Assembly: GCF_040939455.1 (NCBI RefSeq)
Contig: NC_134108.1
Coordinates: forward strand, 89,076,001 to 89,140,000
Direction: 5' to 3'
From: Microcebus murinus
Taxonomy: Eukaryota > Chordata > Mammalia > Primates > Cheirogaleidae
DNA length: 64,000 nucleotides
Shown here: positions 12,570 through 25,035 of the stretch, piece after piece
Layout: the number at the start of each line of letters is the position of its first letter
Numbering within the stretch: position 1 is the first letter of the stretch
Notes under the pieces: generated by a model
What the model saw: only the letters and a program-made list of their open reading frames with translations
Told to the model about the DNA's origin: nothing
Database searches by the model: none
Translations under genes and position numbers: made by a program

Positions 12570-12715
12570 AAAGAACCAGAGACATTATCTACCTAATCTC
12601 CCTCATTTGAGGACATCATGCTAGTAGTCGATGACAAAACCAGAACTAGACCTTAGTTCCAGATTTCCAATCCAGTGCTTTTCCCATCACTCCTCTGCTG
12701 CTCAGAAGATCTGAT
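12570..12715 (-). repeat. Ancient SINE-like fragment (MIR/MIR3-like)
   Basis: The order 'gagacattatctacctaatctccctcatttgagg', 'gacaaaaccagaactagacc', 'ccaatccagtgcttttcccatcactcc' follows the antisense pattern of MIR-type SINEs. It is strongly decayed. Confidence 0.45.
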
Positions 12716-13687
12716 CTCTTTAATCTGCACAAAAGCCAAAATTATCTTAACACACTGAGATAACTAGTTCACTTCTTACTGCTGAGCACAAGTCTGCCTT
12801 GATATAAACAATACTAACATGCAACATAATGAACCAGGAACTAAAGAGTAGCACCATAGCAGAAGATGTCAGGATGCATTTGTTGAACAACTGTCAGCTT
12901 TTCTCCTAAAGCAGTTAAATCTTGATTAACTGGAAACTTCTTTTTTTTTTTTTTTTTTTGGTTAAAGACTCCACTTTCAAGAGGAATCAACGATAGGCAA
13001 AGAATGAACACAAGAGTTTTGTTAAAAACAATAATTAGAAAGGATAAAAACTTCCATAGCATGCTGGGTGGCTCTTTTACACTAACTTCATCACAGAAAG
13101 ATGACACAGTCAAGAAAGCAGCTCCGGGAAAGTGGGGTTCTCTTAAATGGCAAAAGAAGCACTCCCTACAACAGAGTTCTTTTACTATAGCAGCATAAAA
13201 CTGGAATCACATATATCAGGGTTGGGTCAGACATATAAAAGGATTATTTATATAATCCCTCGTACAACTGATAACAAAGAGGCTAATTAACCTCATTTCT
13301 CTAATGTCCATGAAGGTCTCTGAACTTCCATCAAACAGGATAAAACACCAGTGCCTAACCATAACATTAATTCAAATATTTCAGGACAATAGTTTGGTGA
13401 ATCTAAAGCCATATTCAAAAGGATAGATCCGAAAATGCTAACAAATGAGTTATTCTGAAAGTCCACAAATTATTAATACTTTTTCTTCATTCCCTTGATT
13501 CTCAGAGAGGGATTTCTACTACATTCACCTTTTTATAGCTCCTTTGATTATACTATCATCTTTTAACACACCATCCTCTCATTTTTTGCCCAAATGGTCA
13601 CAAACAATCTATGTTTATCCAGCTGTCTGCACTTATTTGAGCATGGAGAATGGAAGTCATCGTCTTCACCACCATTAAAAGACAACT
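12716..13687. other. Unassigned DNA
   Basis: No gene or confident repeat. A T18 run at 12942-12959 has no recognisable retroelement body attached. Confidence 0.5.
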
Positions 13688-13882
13688 AACATGCATTCAA
13701 CAGGTCTGTGTCAAGCACCTTTTTACTTCATATCTCTTAATCCTCTACCTATCTATTACTATCATTAGGTTGCAGAAAAAGCAATGGCAGTTTGGAGGCT
13801 TAAATAGTAAAAGAGAAAGCACTTGAATCCACATAGCCTGGTCTCAGAGCCAGAGCTTTTAGCTACTACACTATAGCTGTCA
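13688..13882 (-). repeat. MIR SINE
   Basis: Antisense MIR: 'catgcattcaacaggtctgtgtcaagcacc', 'atctcttaatcctctacctatctattactatcattaggttgcag', 'tgaatccacatagcctggtctcagagccagagc'. Confidence 0.75.
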
Positions 13883-14078
13883 TTCATGTCAGACCAACAT
13901 TTTTTAATCCTTAATGTTTTAATTCCTTGGTTATCTTTTCTTATATTCTAGCTGCTATCTATATAAATTGATTTTTGTTACTATCATTGTTATATTTATA
14001 TACCAGTCCAGAACTCACTAATTCAGTTCTGTAAAGAACTGAAGTATCTGAGTTATACCAGGGTCTGAGGTAGACCAA

Positions 14079-14080
<2 letters not shown>

Positions 14081-14115
<35 letters not shown>

Positions 14116-14428
14116 AGACAGAGTCTCGCTTTGTTGTCCAGGCTAGAGTGAGTGCCGTGGCGTCAGCCTAGCTCACAGCAACCTCAAACTCCTGGGCTCG
14201 GGTGATCCTTCTGCCTCAGCCTCCCGAGTAGCTGGGACTACAGGCATGCGCCACCATGCCCGGCTAATTTTATATATATATCAGTTGGCCAATTAATTTC
14301 TTTCTATTTATAGTAGAGACGGGGTCTCGCTCTTGCTCAGGCTGGTTTTGAACTCCTGACCTTGAGCAATCCGCCCGCCTCGGCCTCCCAAGAGCTAGGA
14401 TTACAGGCGTGAGCCACAGCGCCCGGCC
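14081..14428 (-). mobile_element. Strepsirrhine Alu
   Basis: Reverse-strand complete dimer with a T34-type tail, linker 'tatatatatcagttggccaattaatttctttc' and left-arm end GCGCCCGGCC. A 9-bp duplication, AACATTTTT, flanks it at 14077-14085 and 14430-14438. The long tail and intact arms suggest a fairly young copy. Confidence 0.95.
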
Positions 14429-14539
14429 TAACATTTTTACATACAAATTCTTTTTGGAATTTCGAGATGAAACAAGAACTCCCTATATTACCTTGTTAAA
14501 GGTGTATATGCTCAAAATTAACCAAAGATGACCATGACT

Positions 14540-14945
14540 AGCAAAAGACAACAGCACGCCTTGATTTCCAGTATTTCTCCTCTTCTGCAAGCTGACACGC
14601 ATTGAATTCACTCCTGGATTACGCTACCCAGCACGTTGAGAGCTCTGCTGCATCTTCAGACGCTCAGAAACACTGAAAATGCACTCACACATCTGCCAGA
14701 AGCTTCTGTTGCCAGAACTTGTCAGAGCGAGAATGATTTAGTACTAATTGCGGTGCCCTTGACAGTCCTGAACTGCAAGGTTTATCCATCTCGGTGAGAT
14801 GGAGCAGGCGAAGCAGCATGAGAGAGCAGATGTAGGAAGCAGCACAATCTTCTCTGACAGCTAAACAACAAGACAATCAGTAACGGCGCTCATCTTTCTA
14901 CCATGTCGGCAAAGCCACTTACTTACCAAGGTTTTACGTAATGTT
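14540..14945 (-). promoter_or_regulatory. CpG-enriched segment with splice-like signals
   Basis: About 13 CpG dinucleotides fall in roughly 400 bp, against very few elsewhere outside Alus, and GC content is visibly higher than in the flanks. On the minus strand there is a good acceptor-like sequence (pyrimidine stretch then TTTAG, AG at 14862-14861) and two donor-like sites (GTAAGTAAG at 14926-14918; GTGAGT at 14688-14683). The 172-nt piece between acceptor and second donor is open in one frame, but joining it to the upstream piece does not keep a frame, so a protein exon is not supported. A palindromic TTACGTAA lies at 14934-14941. It may be a non-coding exon, an enhancer or promoter, or an old unrecognised element. 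Confidence 0.35.
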
Positions 14946-14949
14946 TCAC

Positions 14950-16201
14950 TGGCTGCTTAGATGATGGTCCCACCCTTTCCCACAAGTTATTTTCAAAAGG
15001 ATATCACTGCACAAGCTTTCTCATTCCCTATCCCGCCTCTCGTCTCCACAGTGCTTCACTAAACCCTGACTTTTCCTTCTTTCATGGATCATATCATCCT
15101 TAAATACAGACTTTCATCTTTCTTGAGATGAGGGACTTCTAGGTTCCTTGACTCTAATCCCCCTGCAACAAGGTACATCTTTCTTATCTGTGTCATTAAT
15201 CAATAAAGGAGCTGATGAGAGAGTCACTCAATATTATGAGCCGTTCAGTTAAGCTGGAACACTGCTCAGGTAAAATTTAGAATAAGAAGTTGTCAGGCTT
15301 CATAAAATTGATCTTACCTCAATAAAACTTGGTTAAGGAGTCCTTCTTCATTTTTCATAGGGAAAATCCAAGAGCAAGGAAAACACAGCTTAGAAGCAGT
15401 CTTATAAAATTAATAATATTACTTTTGCAGTAAATCAAACCCATAGAGAGACTTCAGAAGTTATAACTAGTAGTCAACCTGAAAGTTCAATTTAAAGGCA
15501 TTTTTTTAAAAGTAAAATTAGGATGACAGCCATAAGCCTGGCCTATCAAAAGACTTAAATCAGTAAATTCTTAAAAGACATTCTTTAGAATGGCAGAGGT
15601 TTAAAATCCAGTAGATATCATACTTAACCTGCTAAAGGCAGAACTTAACACGCATTACCGAATAGTATCCTTTTGATGGTTTTCAGAAATATTGCCTTCT
15701 GTGAAATTACAGAGGCTGCTCAATTCTCAAAGGAGAAGCTTACTGAGACTCAGGTATATTCCTAAATTCCTAGAAAAGCTCTACAAAAGCCCCTGAAAAG
15801 CTATCACTAAATTAAGCACTCCAACAAATTCAACATGTTCCTAACTTTCCTATTGGTAAGAACTGGCCAGCAGAAGATTGTTTTTCTAGCCTCATCCTTC
15901 CTCTGATATCTAACAAACCACTTGAAACTCTAGTTATCAATAAAATGTTGTACTTTTCTTTCGTAAGAAGGAAAATTGAGAAAGCAGAGCCCTCAAACAT
16001 TTTGCAGACCACAACAAAAGCCATTCACACTAGTTTACATGTTCCTGTTCCCAGCATATGGCATCAAATGTCCTGGAAAAACACAGAACGAGACTGTCAC
16101 AAGCTCCAATATTTTATGACTACGTGTAGGAAGATGTCTCTGGGTCTCTGTGCCTTTGCACCTACTTTTGCCACAGGGAATCCCTTTTCACCTGTAGGAA
16201 G
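14950..16201. other. Unassigned DNA
   Basis: No gene or confident repeat was seen in these 1.25 kb. Confidence 0.5.
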
Positions 16202-16657
16202 ATTAATTTTATGTGTCAGTTTGTTAGAATATGATGCCCAGTTGTTTGGTCAAACACTAATCTACTGTTAGCTGCTGTGAAGGTATTTTGTAGATACGAT
16301 TAACGTTTACAATCAGTTGGCTTTAAGTAAAGGAGAGTACCCTTGATAGTATGGGTGGGCCTCATGCAATCAGTTGAAAGCTTTAAAAGCAAAAACAAAT
16401 TTCTTGAAGAAGAAGGAATTTTGCCTCAAGATTGCAATACAGAAATCCTAAGTTTCCCGCTTTGGAGGCCTGCCCTACAAATTTCAGCCTCAAGACTGTA
16501 ACTTCCAACTCTTACCTCAGTTTCCAGCTAGTCTTACAGTTTTCAGATTTGACAATCTCCCTCTGCCACCACATAAGCCAATTCCTTAAAATTTTTCTTT
16601 CTCTCCATATATATCTCCTATTCGTTCTGTTTCTCTGGAGAACCCTGACTGATACAA
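16202..16657 (+). mobile_element. Solo LTR relic, ERVL/MLT2-like
   Basis: It starts 'attaattttatgtgtcagtttg', continues 'gatgcccagttgtttggtcaaac', 'gtgggcctcatgcaatcagttgaa' and ends 'tgtttctctggagaaccctgactgataca'. This is a well known mammalian LTR pattern; I place it in the ERVL group from memory only. No internal sequence follows. Confidence 0.7.
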
Positions 16658-16944
16658 CCTGTTTTAAGTATCAGGAAATATTTGGAAAATCTCCAGAGGA
16701 GAAAATCAAACAAGAGGAAACATCAACAATAAAAGTGTTCAGAGGAGAAAAAAGCAATAACACATTATACCTTTTCTTTTTTACGCTTTTCCATCCCTAA
16801 GCCTCTTCTAGCATTTTACTAAAAACATTGTTTTTAACCAAGAACAAGTGAAACAAATTCCAGACGTGACAACTTTTGAGTCATTTTATCCAGCTGAAAG
16901 GCTACATCGAGGGTCCCTGAAAAGATACTTTAATATATTCTGAG

Positions 16945-17450
16945 ATTTCACTGATTTCACTGTTGCTGTGTAATAGATTACTCTAAAATGTTTTGTCTCA
17001 TATAATTTCTGAGGGTCAGGAATGCAGATGTGGCTTAGTGAGGTGGTCCTGGCTCAGGGTCTCCCACTAAGTTGCATGCAAGCCGGTGGCAAAGGCTTCA
17101 ATCTTCTGAAAACTTGACAAGGGCTTTGAGGGCTGGAGGTCTGTGTCCAAGATGTCTCATTCATGTTGGCCAGTGGCCTCAGTTCCTCCTAGCTAGTGGC
17201 AGGAGGTATCAGTTCTTCCCCTCATATACATGTCCAAAAGGCTACTTGAGCTTCCTCACAACATTGCAGCTGGTTTCTCTCTCAGGGAGCAATCCAAGAG
17301 CAAGAACAAAGAGGATACCACAACACCCATCATGATCTCTTACAGGAAGTACCATGCCATCACTTCGACCATGTTCTGTTCATAAAATGTAAATTACTAG
17401 GTGTAGCCCACACTCCAGCTGAAGGGAAGTGGGCTCCACCTGTTGAAGGG
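16945..17450 (-). mobile_element. MaLR (MLT1-like) LTR relic
   Basis: The plus strand has the antisense layout 'ttgctgtgtaatagattactctaaaat', 'gagggtcaggaatgcagatgtggcttag', 'ggtcctggctcagggtctccc', 'ctcatatacatgtccaaaaggctacttgag', 'ccatcacttcgaccatgttctg'. It is diverged and has no internal portion. Confidence 0.6.
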
Positions 17451-18241
17451 AGCAGAATCAAAGAAGTTTTAGACTTATTTTAGAACCACTGTAAGTTGTG
17501 AAATCATACTCTTGATTTGATGCTTGCCACAAAGCTGAGCTGTAATTGGTTTTTGCCTCTCTCAGTTTTATCCTTAATATTGGGATTGGGAAGCATTTTG
17601 TTTCTTACTACCCTACAAGTCTTTAAATGTGTAGACTCTCTGGATACCTTTTCATTCGTACTTGTGAACTAGACAGTTCTTCTCATTTTCTAACAGAAGC
17701 TAACACACACACCCTTAGCATTCTCTTTTGTTTTCTCTCTTCCCCTACAAGTTCATTAGGTACACGATCTCTTCACAGGCGTCTCATCTTTTCGAGCTAG
17801 GACAAACCATAGGTTACTGACCAGCTATTAAATTAACTCTTCTTGCTTCTACTATAGACCAACCTTCATGGAGGAGACTGTTGGTGGTGATGGTGGGCTC
17901 TTTATATAACCTGACTATTCAATAGGCAGAAGACTGTCTCTTAGAAGCATTGTAGGTTTGGTAGGCACAATGTAATGGAGCATAGTTAGCTCAGTTAAAA
18001 AGCTAATTAAGTTATCACTGTATAGGAACCTATCATTTGTGAAAAGGATCAGTTATAAGAACATCTTGGATTCTCTTCAGAAGCAAATTCTTAAATTTGG
18101 ACTAAAAAGGTCCACCTAAGAACATCATTTTATCTAGTTCCTCATCTCACAATTGATTCCTTTTTATGAAATTTTTAGCAAGTAACTGTGCACTCGAATA
18201 ACTCTACTAACAGGGACAGCAAGGTGGAAAGTAAAGGGAAA
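17451..18241. other. Unassigned DNA
   Basis: No gene or confident repeat was seen. Confidence 0.5.
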
Positions 18242-18470
18242 TGACAATTATTGAAATCTTCTCATATGTTGAGTGTTATCCTAAGTATTTTACAAAAGTC
18301 TTCCAATTTAATATTCACATCAGAACTGTGAGGTAGGCACGATTACCTTCATTTTACAAATGAAAAAACCTAGCCTCGGAGAACTTAAATAACTACCCCA
18401 AATCACACAACTAGTAGAGTTAACACTCAAGCCCAGGTTATGTTACTCCAAAACTCATTGTGTTACATCA
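18242..18470 (-). repeat. MIR SINE
   Basis: Near full-length antisense MIR: 'gagtgttatcctaagtattttac', 'actgtgaggtaggcacgattaccttcattttacaaatgaaaaaac', 'cacacaactagtagagttaacactcaagcccagg'. Confidence 0.88.
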
Positions 18471-18870
18471 GCTTTCGCTAGTAGTAACAACTCAAAAATC
18501 TCAGTGATTTTCCACATCAAACATTTAATTTTTTTGTTCATATTAAATGAAGTTAAAGGCTGAGTAAAGCTCTGCTCAATGCTGCAGGTCTGTTCAACAT
18601 GCATTCTCATTCTGGCATTCCAGCTAAAGGAGCAGTCCCTATCTGAGGTGTTGTTCTCCTGGTAGTGGGCAGAAATATAAGAATCCAAGCCAAGGCACAA
18701 AAACTACATGTAAAACTTCTCCTCTAAGTTGGCATATTTCATATGTCAACTTATGTTCCATTAGTCTAAGCAAGTCACATAGCAAGCCTTACTCTGGGAG
18801 CAAAGTATACTCTATTTACTTGGAATTACTAGAAGTCACATGGCTTAGGGTATGGATACATAATTCCTCT
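18471..18870 (-). mobile_element. Ancient LTR-like relic (MaLR type)
   Basis: Antisense LTR-like phrases include 'caactcaaaaatctcagtgat', 'gcaagtcacatagcaagcc', 'ggagcaaagtatactctatttac' and 'agtcacatggcttagggtatggata', in the order usual for MLT1-class repeats. Ends are not defined. Confidence 0.45.
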
Positions 18871-18974
18871 TATAAGATTTTGTAATTGTCGCCTATGAAG
18901 ACAGATTGTGTATTCCATATAGGAAGAAAGTGAAGTGAATATCTGGTAGCCACGGGGCTAACTGCAATAGTTAT

Positions 18975-19325
18975 TAGCGTTGCCCACCAAATAATAATAG
19001 TTTTCTTCCAAGGCACACAGAAGGACTATACTCCCTTATCTCATTATGTCCTCTGTAGCCAGGTAACTTGCTTTGGTCAATGAAATATGAGACAAAATGA
19101 TATGTCACTTTTGATTGGAAGTCGTATAAATCAATGCATAATTGGGCACCTTTTTTTTTCCTGGCAATGCTTCAAATGATGACTGTAGCCTGGGTCCTAG
19201 AATGAAAACAATATGGAACAGAGCCCCCAAACCAACCCTTGATGAACATGTAGCATGAATGAGAAATAATTATGTGGGTCATTTCTGTTACTGCAATATA
19301 AATTAGTTTATTTTGACTGACAGAA
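18975..19325 (+). mobile_element. MaLR (MLT1-like) LTR relic
   Basis: Sense LTR pattern with 'agccaggtaacttgctttggtcaatgaaatatgag', 'gcctgggtcctagaatgaaaaca…ggaacagagccccc', 'tgaacatgtagcatgaatgagaaataa' and 'ctgcaatataaattagtttatttt'. Confidence 0.55.
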
Positions 19326-22170
19326 TTCAAACAGATTCTTTTCCTCAGGAATGTGAACTAAGAAAGGGAAAGAATTGGGTAATGAGTAATAGATGACAAA
19401 TGCCAAGGCTAAATCTAAGACACCTGATAACAAGCCAAAACTAGATTATGAGTAAGCAGAAGCTATAAGATGGAATAATAGAGACAAAATGAAAAAGAAG
19501 GCAGTATGTAGGTAGAAAAGAACAGAGCAGACAAAAAGAAAGAAACAGATGTCAAAAGAGATCATGTGGTTTACGAGTACATTGATGAGAGTACTCAAAC
19601 TCTAGAGCTGCCTTCATTGCTACAGTATTCTGGTTCTGTTCAGGCTGAATGAATTTTTAAAATTCCTTCCTTTTCTTTAAATAGCCTAAATGAGCCTTAA
19701 ATGAAAAAAGCAGGACAAAATGCCACCTGTGAAATTATCTAAGTCAATTATTTAGAAAAATCATATGGTGAATCCAATTACAGAGTAAAGATTCACTTTC
19801 TAACACAAGCATTAAAATTTTACTATATCCAATTTAATTAAGGTAACATTCACATATCATCAAAAATATTAAGTATATATACATATACTTACATAAGCTC
19901 ATTAAATATATCCTACTAAATTATTTTCTAGGTAAATTTCAGGAAAATTGAGAAGGCAAGAATAAGAAAAGACTTTCCCAGAATCAAGAGGCTAAAACAA
20001 AAGAGAAAGAATCTCACATTCTCAAAAAGTTTTATTTATAAAGCTAAGGAAAGAAGCTGATTATTTTATAAACACATGTAGATCCTGTACAGTCTTCCAA
20101 GGAAAGCCATAAGCACATAAAAGTACCTACAACAATACTGGACTCAAAACTAGAATTCAATAACTACTTAGTTGAATGATTAATCAGGGAAAGCATGTGC
20201 TTTAATAAATCACTTAGTACATTCACTCATACTTCAGATTGCAGACAAAAAAGCTACTAGTGATGATTAGGTTGGTTGACAGGCCAGATGCTGTAATTCT
20301 AGATCTAAAATCTGAATAGAAATTAATATGTTAAATTAGCCATATAATGGGGGAAGCTGAATAGCTCAAGAGCATACTGAACTTGATATTTGTTTAAACA
20401 CATGCTGAGCCTTTTAAATCAAAAGAGGGCATTACTTACGGAAAAGCTATGTGTGGTTGGCACTATGTTAAGATTCTTCATAGGAAAGAATCAAAGAACA
20501 CTCAAAAAATCTTTTATAATCTATAGTACAGTAGTGAAGCAATGAATTCTTTGGTTAATTCAAATAGAAACTGGCCAAGTGAATTAAAAAACTACACAAA
20601 ATTAGTTTCCAACAGGTTTCTGAGAATTAGACACCAAAAAGAACTAATAACTAAGAAGTTTCAGTGGTCATTTCAATTGCCTTTTTACCAGTCAATAAAT
20701 TTAAAGTTGCTGGGTTTTTAGCATTATGTTACAAAATCTGTATACTTTACTATTACTTAAATCTTGTTTTTATATTTAATTCATCTAGGATAATGAACAA
20801 ATAGAAAAGTAACAAAATTTACACTTAAGTGATTTTTTTTTTAAAAGATTGGATCAATTTTCACCTTTAAGTGACAGGTTCTCTAGAATGACAAGTAATG
20901 TGACAGGTAAAAGTAAATGAAACAAAACCAAATTACCCTTGTCATTCATCTTGTTGCTTTTGTGTAGTAAATCTCCGTTGAGAGTGACACATTCTGAATT
21001 TTACTATTGAAGCACTAAATGAATCTGTCTCCTCCACAATGGCAGTTCCACCACAGCAGTGATACATATCCTCATTTTAATTAACCTAATGGTCTATTCA
21101 CCGATCATACTTGGAGGTCTATTTCATTACCCTAAATTAACATTTTCTTTCCATTAAAGTTGCAGATAATAAAAAAGACATTGCTTTCATGTGTGGTTTA
21201 CAACACATTTAATCTATAGTACTCCTTTGCTTAGTGATTACAAGCACTTAAATGCTCTTTGAAAAGCACTTAGAAATACCAGCAGCCTGATGATTTATTT
21301 ACTCATACACAGGGAAAGCCATTAATATGGAGAATAAAAATGTAATATTTCAAGAATAAAAATACCTATTCATTAGCTCAATAAAAGCCATTCTAAGAAA
21401 GATGTTGATTGATCTCATTTTAAAAGGTATGACGGTTCTCTTCAAAGTAAATGAGTTTGTATTTATGTAAAATAATTGAATAATCTTGATACAGTCTGTC
21501 ATTTTATTCTCCTTACAATGAGAAGATTTACTTTCTCAAGTTTAGAGTCAGACATAAGAACAACAATGTAGTAATTTTAATTGTTCAAGAGAACTGTTTA
21601 AAGACTTTTCTTAGCAAATGTTTGTCAATTTAATGAGAAATTATTTGATCATAATTCTTTGATTCAAATTCAGCACCTAGGGCTAGTCATCTCTTGGATA
21701 GAAATTTACTTGTATATCAGCCCATTATTGTATGCTTTCCAAATTAATCCCTGTTGATCAAAATGAAAACATAAAACTCAATTTCATTTAAAGATGGTTT
21801 TTAAAACTTTTCACATAATCCCATATTAACGACATATTGTCCAAAATGTTTTTAAACAAAAGTGCATTCCTTTGAACTCCCTCCCCCACTGCCCATCCCC
21901 ATCCCTACCCTCAAAAACGACACTGATGCCTAAAAAAACTATAAACTTTAAAGGCACATTCTATTTTCATTATATGACACTGTGGAAACCCTTGTTGATT
22001 TAAAAATTAAGATATAAAAATGATTAATTAGAGTTTAAATTAGTCTATTTTGAATAAAATCACTTGTCAGGAACATTCCTTGATAAACATATTTTTCTAG
22101 AAAATTTTCTATATAACATTTTCTTAATAAATAGTCTTAGTTCCATTTTAGAAAGTGCTTCTATACATTT
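19326..22170. other. Repeat-poor, A+T-rich block
   Basis: About 2.8 kb with no recognisable interspersed repeat and no supported gene. Two TGACAGGT motifs (20872-20879 and 20901-20908) lie 29 bp apart. Absence of repeats can mark conserved non-coding DNA, but that needs an alignment. Confidence 0.5.
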
Positions 22171-22183
22171 GAAAGTAGTTTTT

Positions 22184-22344
22184 GTTGTTTGTTTGGTTTT
22201 TTGAGACTGTTGCTCTCTCTCCCAGGCTAGAGTGCAGTGGCACCATTATAGCTCACTGTAACCTCAAACTCCTGGCCTCAAGCAATTCTCCCACCTAGGC
22301 CTCCCAGAGTGCTAGGATTATAGGTGTAAACCACCCCACTGGCC
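22184..22344 (-). mobile_element. Alu monomer (FLAM-like)
   Basis: A single left-arm-type Alu in reverse: 'gagactgttgctctctctcccaggctagagtgcagtgg', 'ctcccagagtgctaggattataggtg', ending before GGCC. Imperfect duplications GAAAGTAGTTTTT (22171-22183) and GAAGGTAGTATTTT (22347-22360) flank it. No right arm is present. Confidence 0.85.
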
Positions 22345-22360
22345 CTGAAGGTAGTATTTT

Positions 22361-24093
22361 TGTATTCTTTAAAATTCACTTCAGAAAACTGAATGATGAT
22401 TTGGTTATTTCATTTTCCAGAAGTAAATGAAATAAATACTCATAAACACTTCCAAATTAACTATCCTCAAATTTATTCTCGGAAAACTAGGAATATTTTT
22501 CTATTAGAGTAACATCAAAAACAAAAGGCTGTGCATTCCTACTATAATATTTTCCTTCAGTGATTTATAAAACAATTTTGTCAAAACAAATATTTTTGTA
22601 GTTTTGGTCATTTTAATGAGAAGATAGAAGGTTTTCCTAATTCTCTTATCATTTCTTAAGTTTGGAATGAATCATTTGAAAGATAATTGCTTTCTATACT
22701 TAAAGAAGCTATTGCTGACACGCTTAATTTTAACAGGCCTCAAAATACCACATTCTCAATAAAAACTCCACTTTGCCCTGCTTCTACAGCCTTCTGTTAG
22801 AGCGTCTCACCCTAATCAACTTTATTTCCATCTATGCTCCTAATAGAATCTTTGCTTCAGTTAAACCAATGTGATAATTACCTTCCAGTGTTCATTTCAT
22901 TCATCACACTCCCTGCCCATTACCCCATGCCCACTCTCTCAAGAATGCCTGCTTTCTTTTTCCTCTCCAGCTACCTACATTCAGCCTATCTTTAGGACAT
23001 AGTTTAATACCCATCTCTTAGCTTTGGGCCATAAGGATCTGACTCTCCTTTGAATCTCTAGAAATTTATTGCCACATAGGCGTTACTGTGCTCTTCCACT
23101 GTTTCATATGTGCATCACTTCTGTGAGCAGCTCCTTAAGAACTATGGGAAACAGCTTTAGCATTTCATACTAAATCCAGGACAATATCTCCATAAATCTG
23201 CACTTATACCTCTGAATACAGCATATGTCAGTCTCCAGAGCTTATGTGCACACCTACAGCAAAATCATTAAAGCCACTCTCAATTTTCACACATCATACA
23301 TTTTTACACATTATGGAATTTGGTGGAAAGATGATTTCCAGCAATTACCGGGCGGCATTGCCAATGAGGTGGGCCAAGGCAGTAGAAGCTCCTCCTGACC
23401 TGCCTCTCATGGAAGGACTAAGAGCGAGGCCTCAACTGAGGTGGGCCTCCAAGAATTCTCAGTGGAGGGCTCTACGGCCTGGATCTTCCTGCTCCCTGCA
23501 GGAACCAAAAGAGTAAAGGTCCCCCCTGCTGGACCAACAATTCCTTCCACCCTAACTTCTGACCTCCCTTTCACCATGGACTAGTAGGTGCAGCCTGATG
23601 TACAAGCAGATGGCAGACTGGGAGATGGAAGTGGCCAGCTGACTCTTGAAGGAGGAGTTAGCAGATCCCATTTCCAAGTGCCTACACAGCAATGTCCACC
23701 TTCTTTTGTAGAAATTTTAAGTTTAAAGGCTGCTTAACTAACAGCTCTGAAACCCAATCCCCACCAATAACTGAATAGATATTTCTCACCTACACACATT
23801 GTTGTCTGTATCCAGGAAAACAGCACCCCTGTAAGCCCTATTGAGGGATTGTATTCTATTTTCATCTCTCTAGGAACTGACATATCTACCGTCCACTTAA
23901 CATTTTTCTATTATTTACCTTTCAGAATTCCAATGTCAAATATATTTTCATGAAATTATATGTAAAAGCAATTGATAAAATCTCTGATCTTAGCCTCCAT
24001 TTTGTCTATCCTCCAACTTAAAGGGTTACTATCCACTTTATATGGGTTATAATTATTATGCAAAAAGTAAGATAGCCCCTGAAACTGAATATT
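22361..24093. other. Unassigned DNA with a GC-richer stretch at 23240-23700
   Basis: No gene is supported. At 23240-23700 the GC content rises, a few CpGs appear and a 90-codon open frame runs from 23244 to 23516 on the plus strand. The frame has no domain or codon pattern I recognise, and an old LTR or processed pseudogene relic is as likely. Confidence 0.4.
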
Positions 24094-24104
24094 AAAGATA
24101 CTGG

Positions 24105-24451
<347 letters not shown>

Positions 24452-24589
24452 CTACACAATTCAACATTTTTTAACTAAGTATTCAAAAAAATAAAATTTT
24501 CTTAAGGATATTTTTAATGAATACATATATAATCCTAAATGCTATGAAAGTATTAATTATAATCACTATGCCATGAGTTTAACTTTATT

Positions 24590-25035
24590 TTGCAGCACTT
24601 CTGCTGTTCTGGATGAAATTAACTTCACCCTCAATTCTAAGGGTGGATCCGAATTGGCCTCAAGCAATCAGAATAATCTCACCCCCTTGCAACAATCTTT
24701 GATTCAACACTAAACATATGACCTGAGTTGGTCTAATCAGCATAAAACCAATACTTTAATTCTTCTCCCCTCTAGACCATGTGGTATGTGGCTGTGAGGC
24801 CAGGAACCACTGGAGCTATTGTGCTACAAGGGAATCCACTCAAGGCCCAAGCAGACACAGAGAGAACAGAGCCAAAAGAATTGCAAAAAAAGAAATGAAG
24901 CTGGAACCTGCCAGGCCTATGCCCACCCTCCCTCTGAATTCTAGTACTTTCATTGAGAGTTAGGTTATACATTTCCTTTTCTGTTTAAGCTACTTTGAGG
25001 CACGTTGTACTACTACCTATAGCAAAAAAAGAATG
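24590..25035 (+). mobile_element. Ancient LTR relic (MLT1-class or similar)
   Basis: The order 'ctaagggtggatccgaattggcctcaagcaatcag', 'acatatgacctgagttggtctaatcagc', 'acacagagagaacagagcc' and 'tttcctttt…gtttaagctactttgag' follows a common mammalian LTR pattern with a pre-polyadenylation 3' end. Confidence 0.5.

Noticed and set aside
14689..14860. Protein-coding exon in the CpG-enriched segment
   Set aside because: One frame is open, but joining with the upstream donor-bearing piece gives stops, and the peptide matches no protein known to me. Kept only as a possible non-coding or regulatory element.
16432..16800. 122-codon open frame
   Set aside because: It overlaps the 3' half of an LTR relic and has no retroviral or host protein similarity that I recognise.
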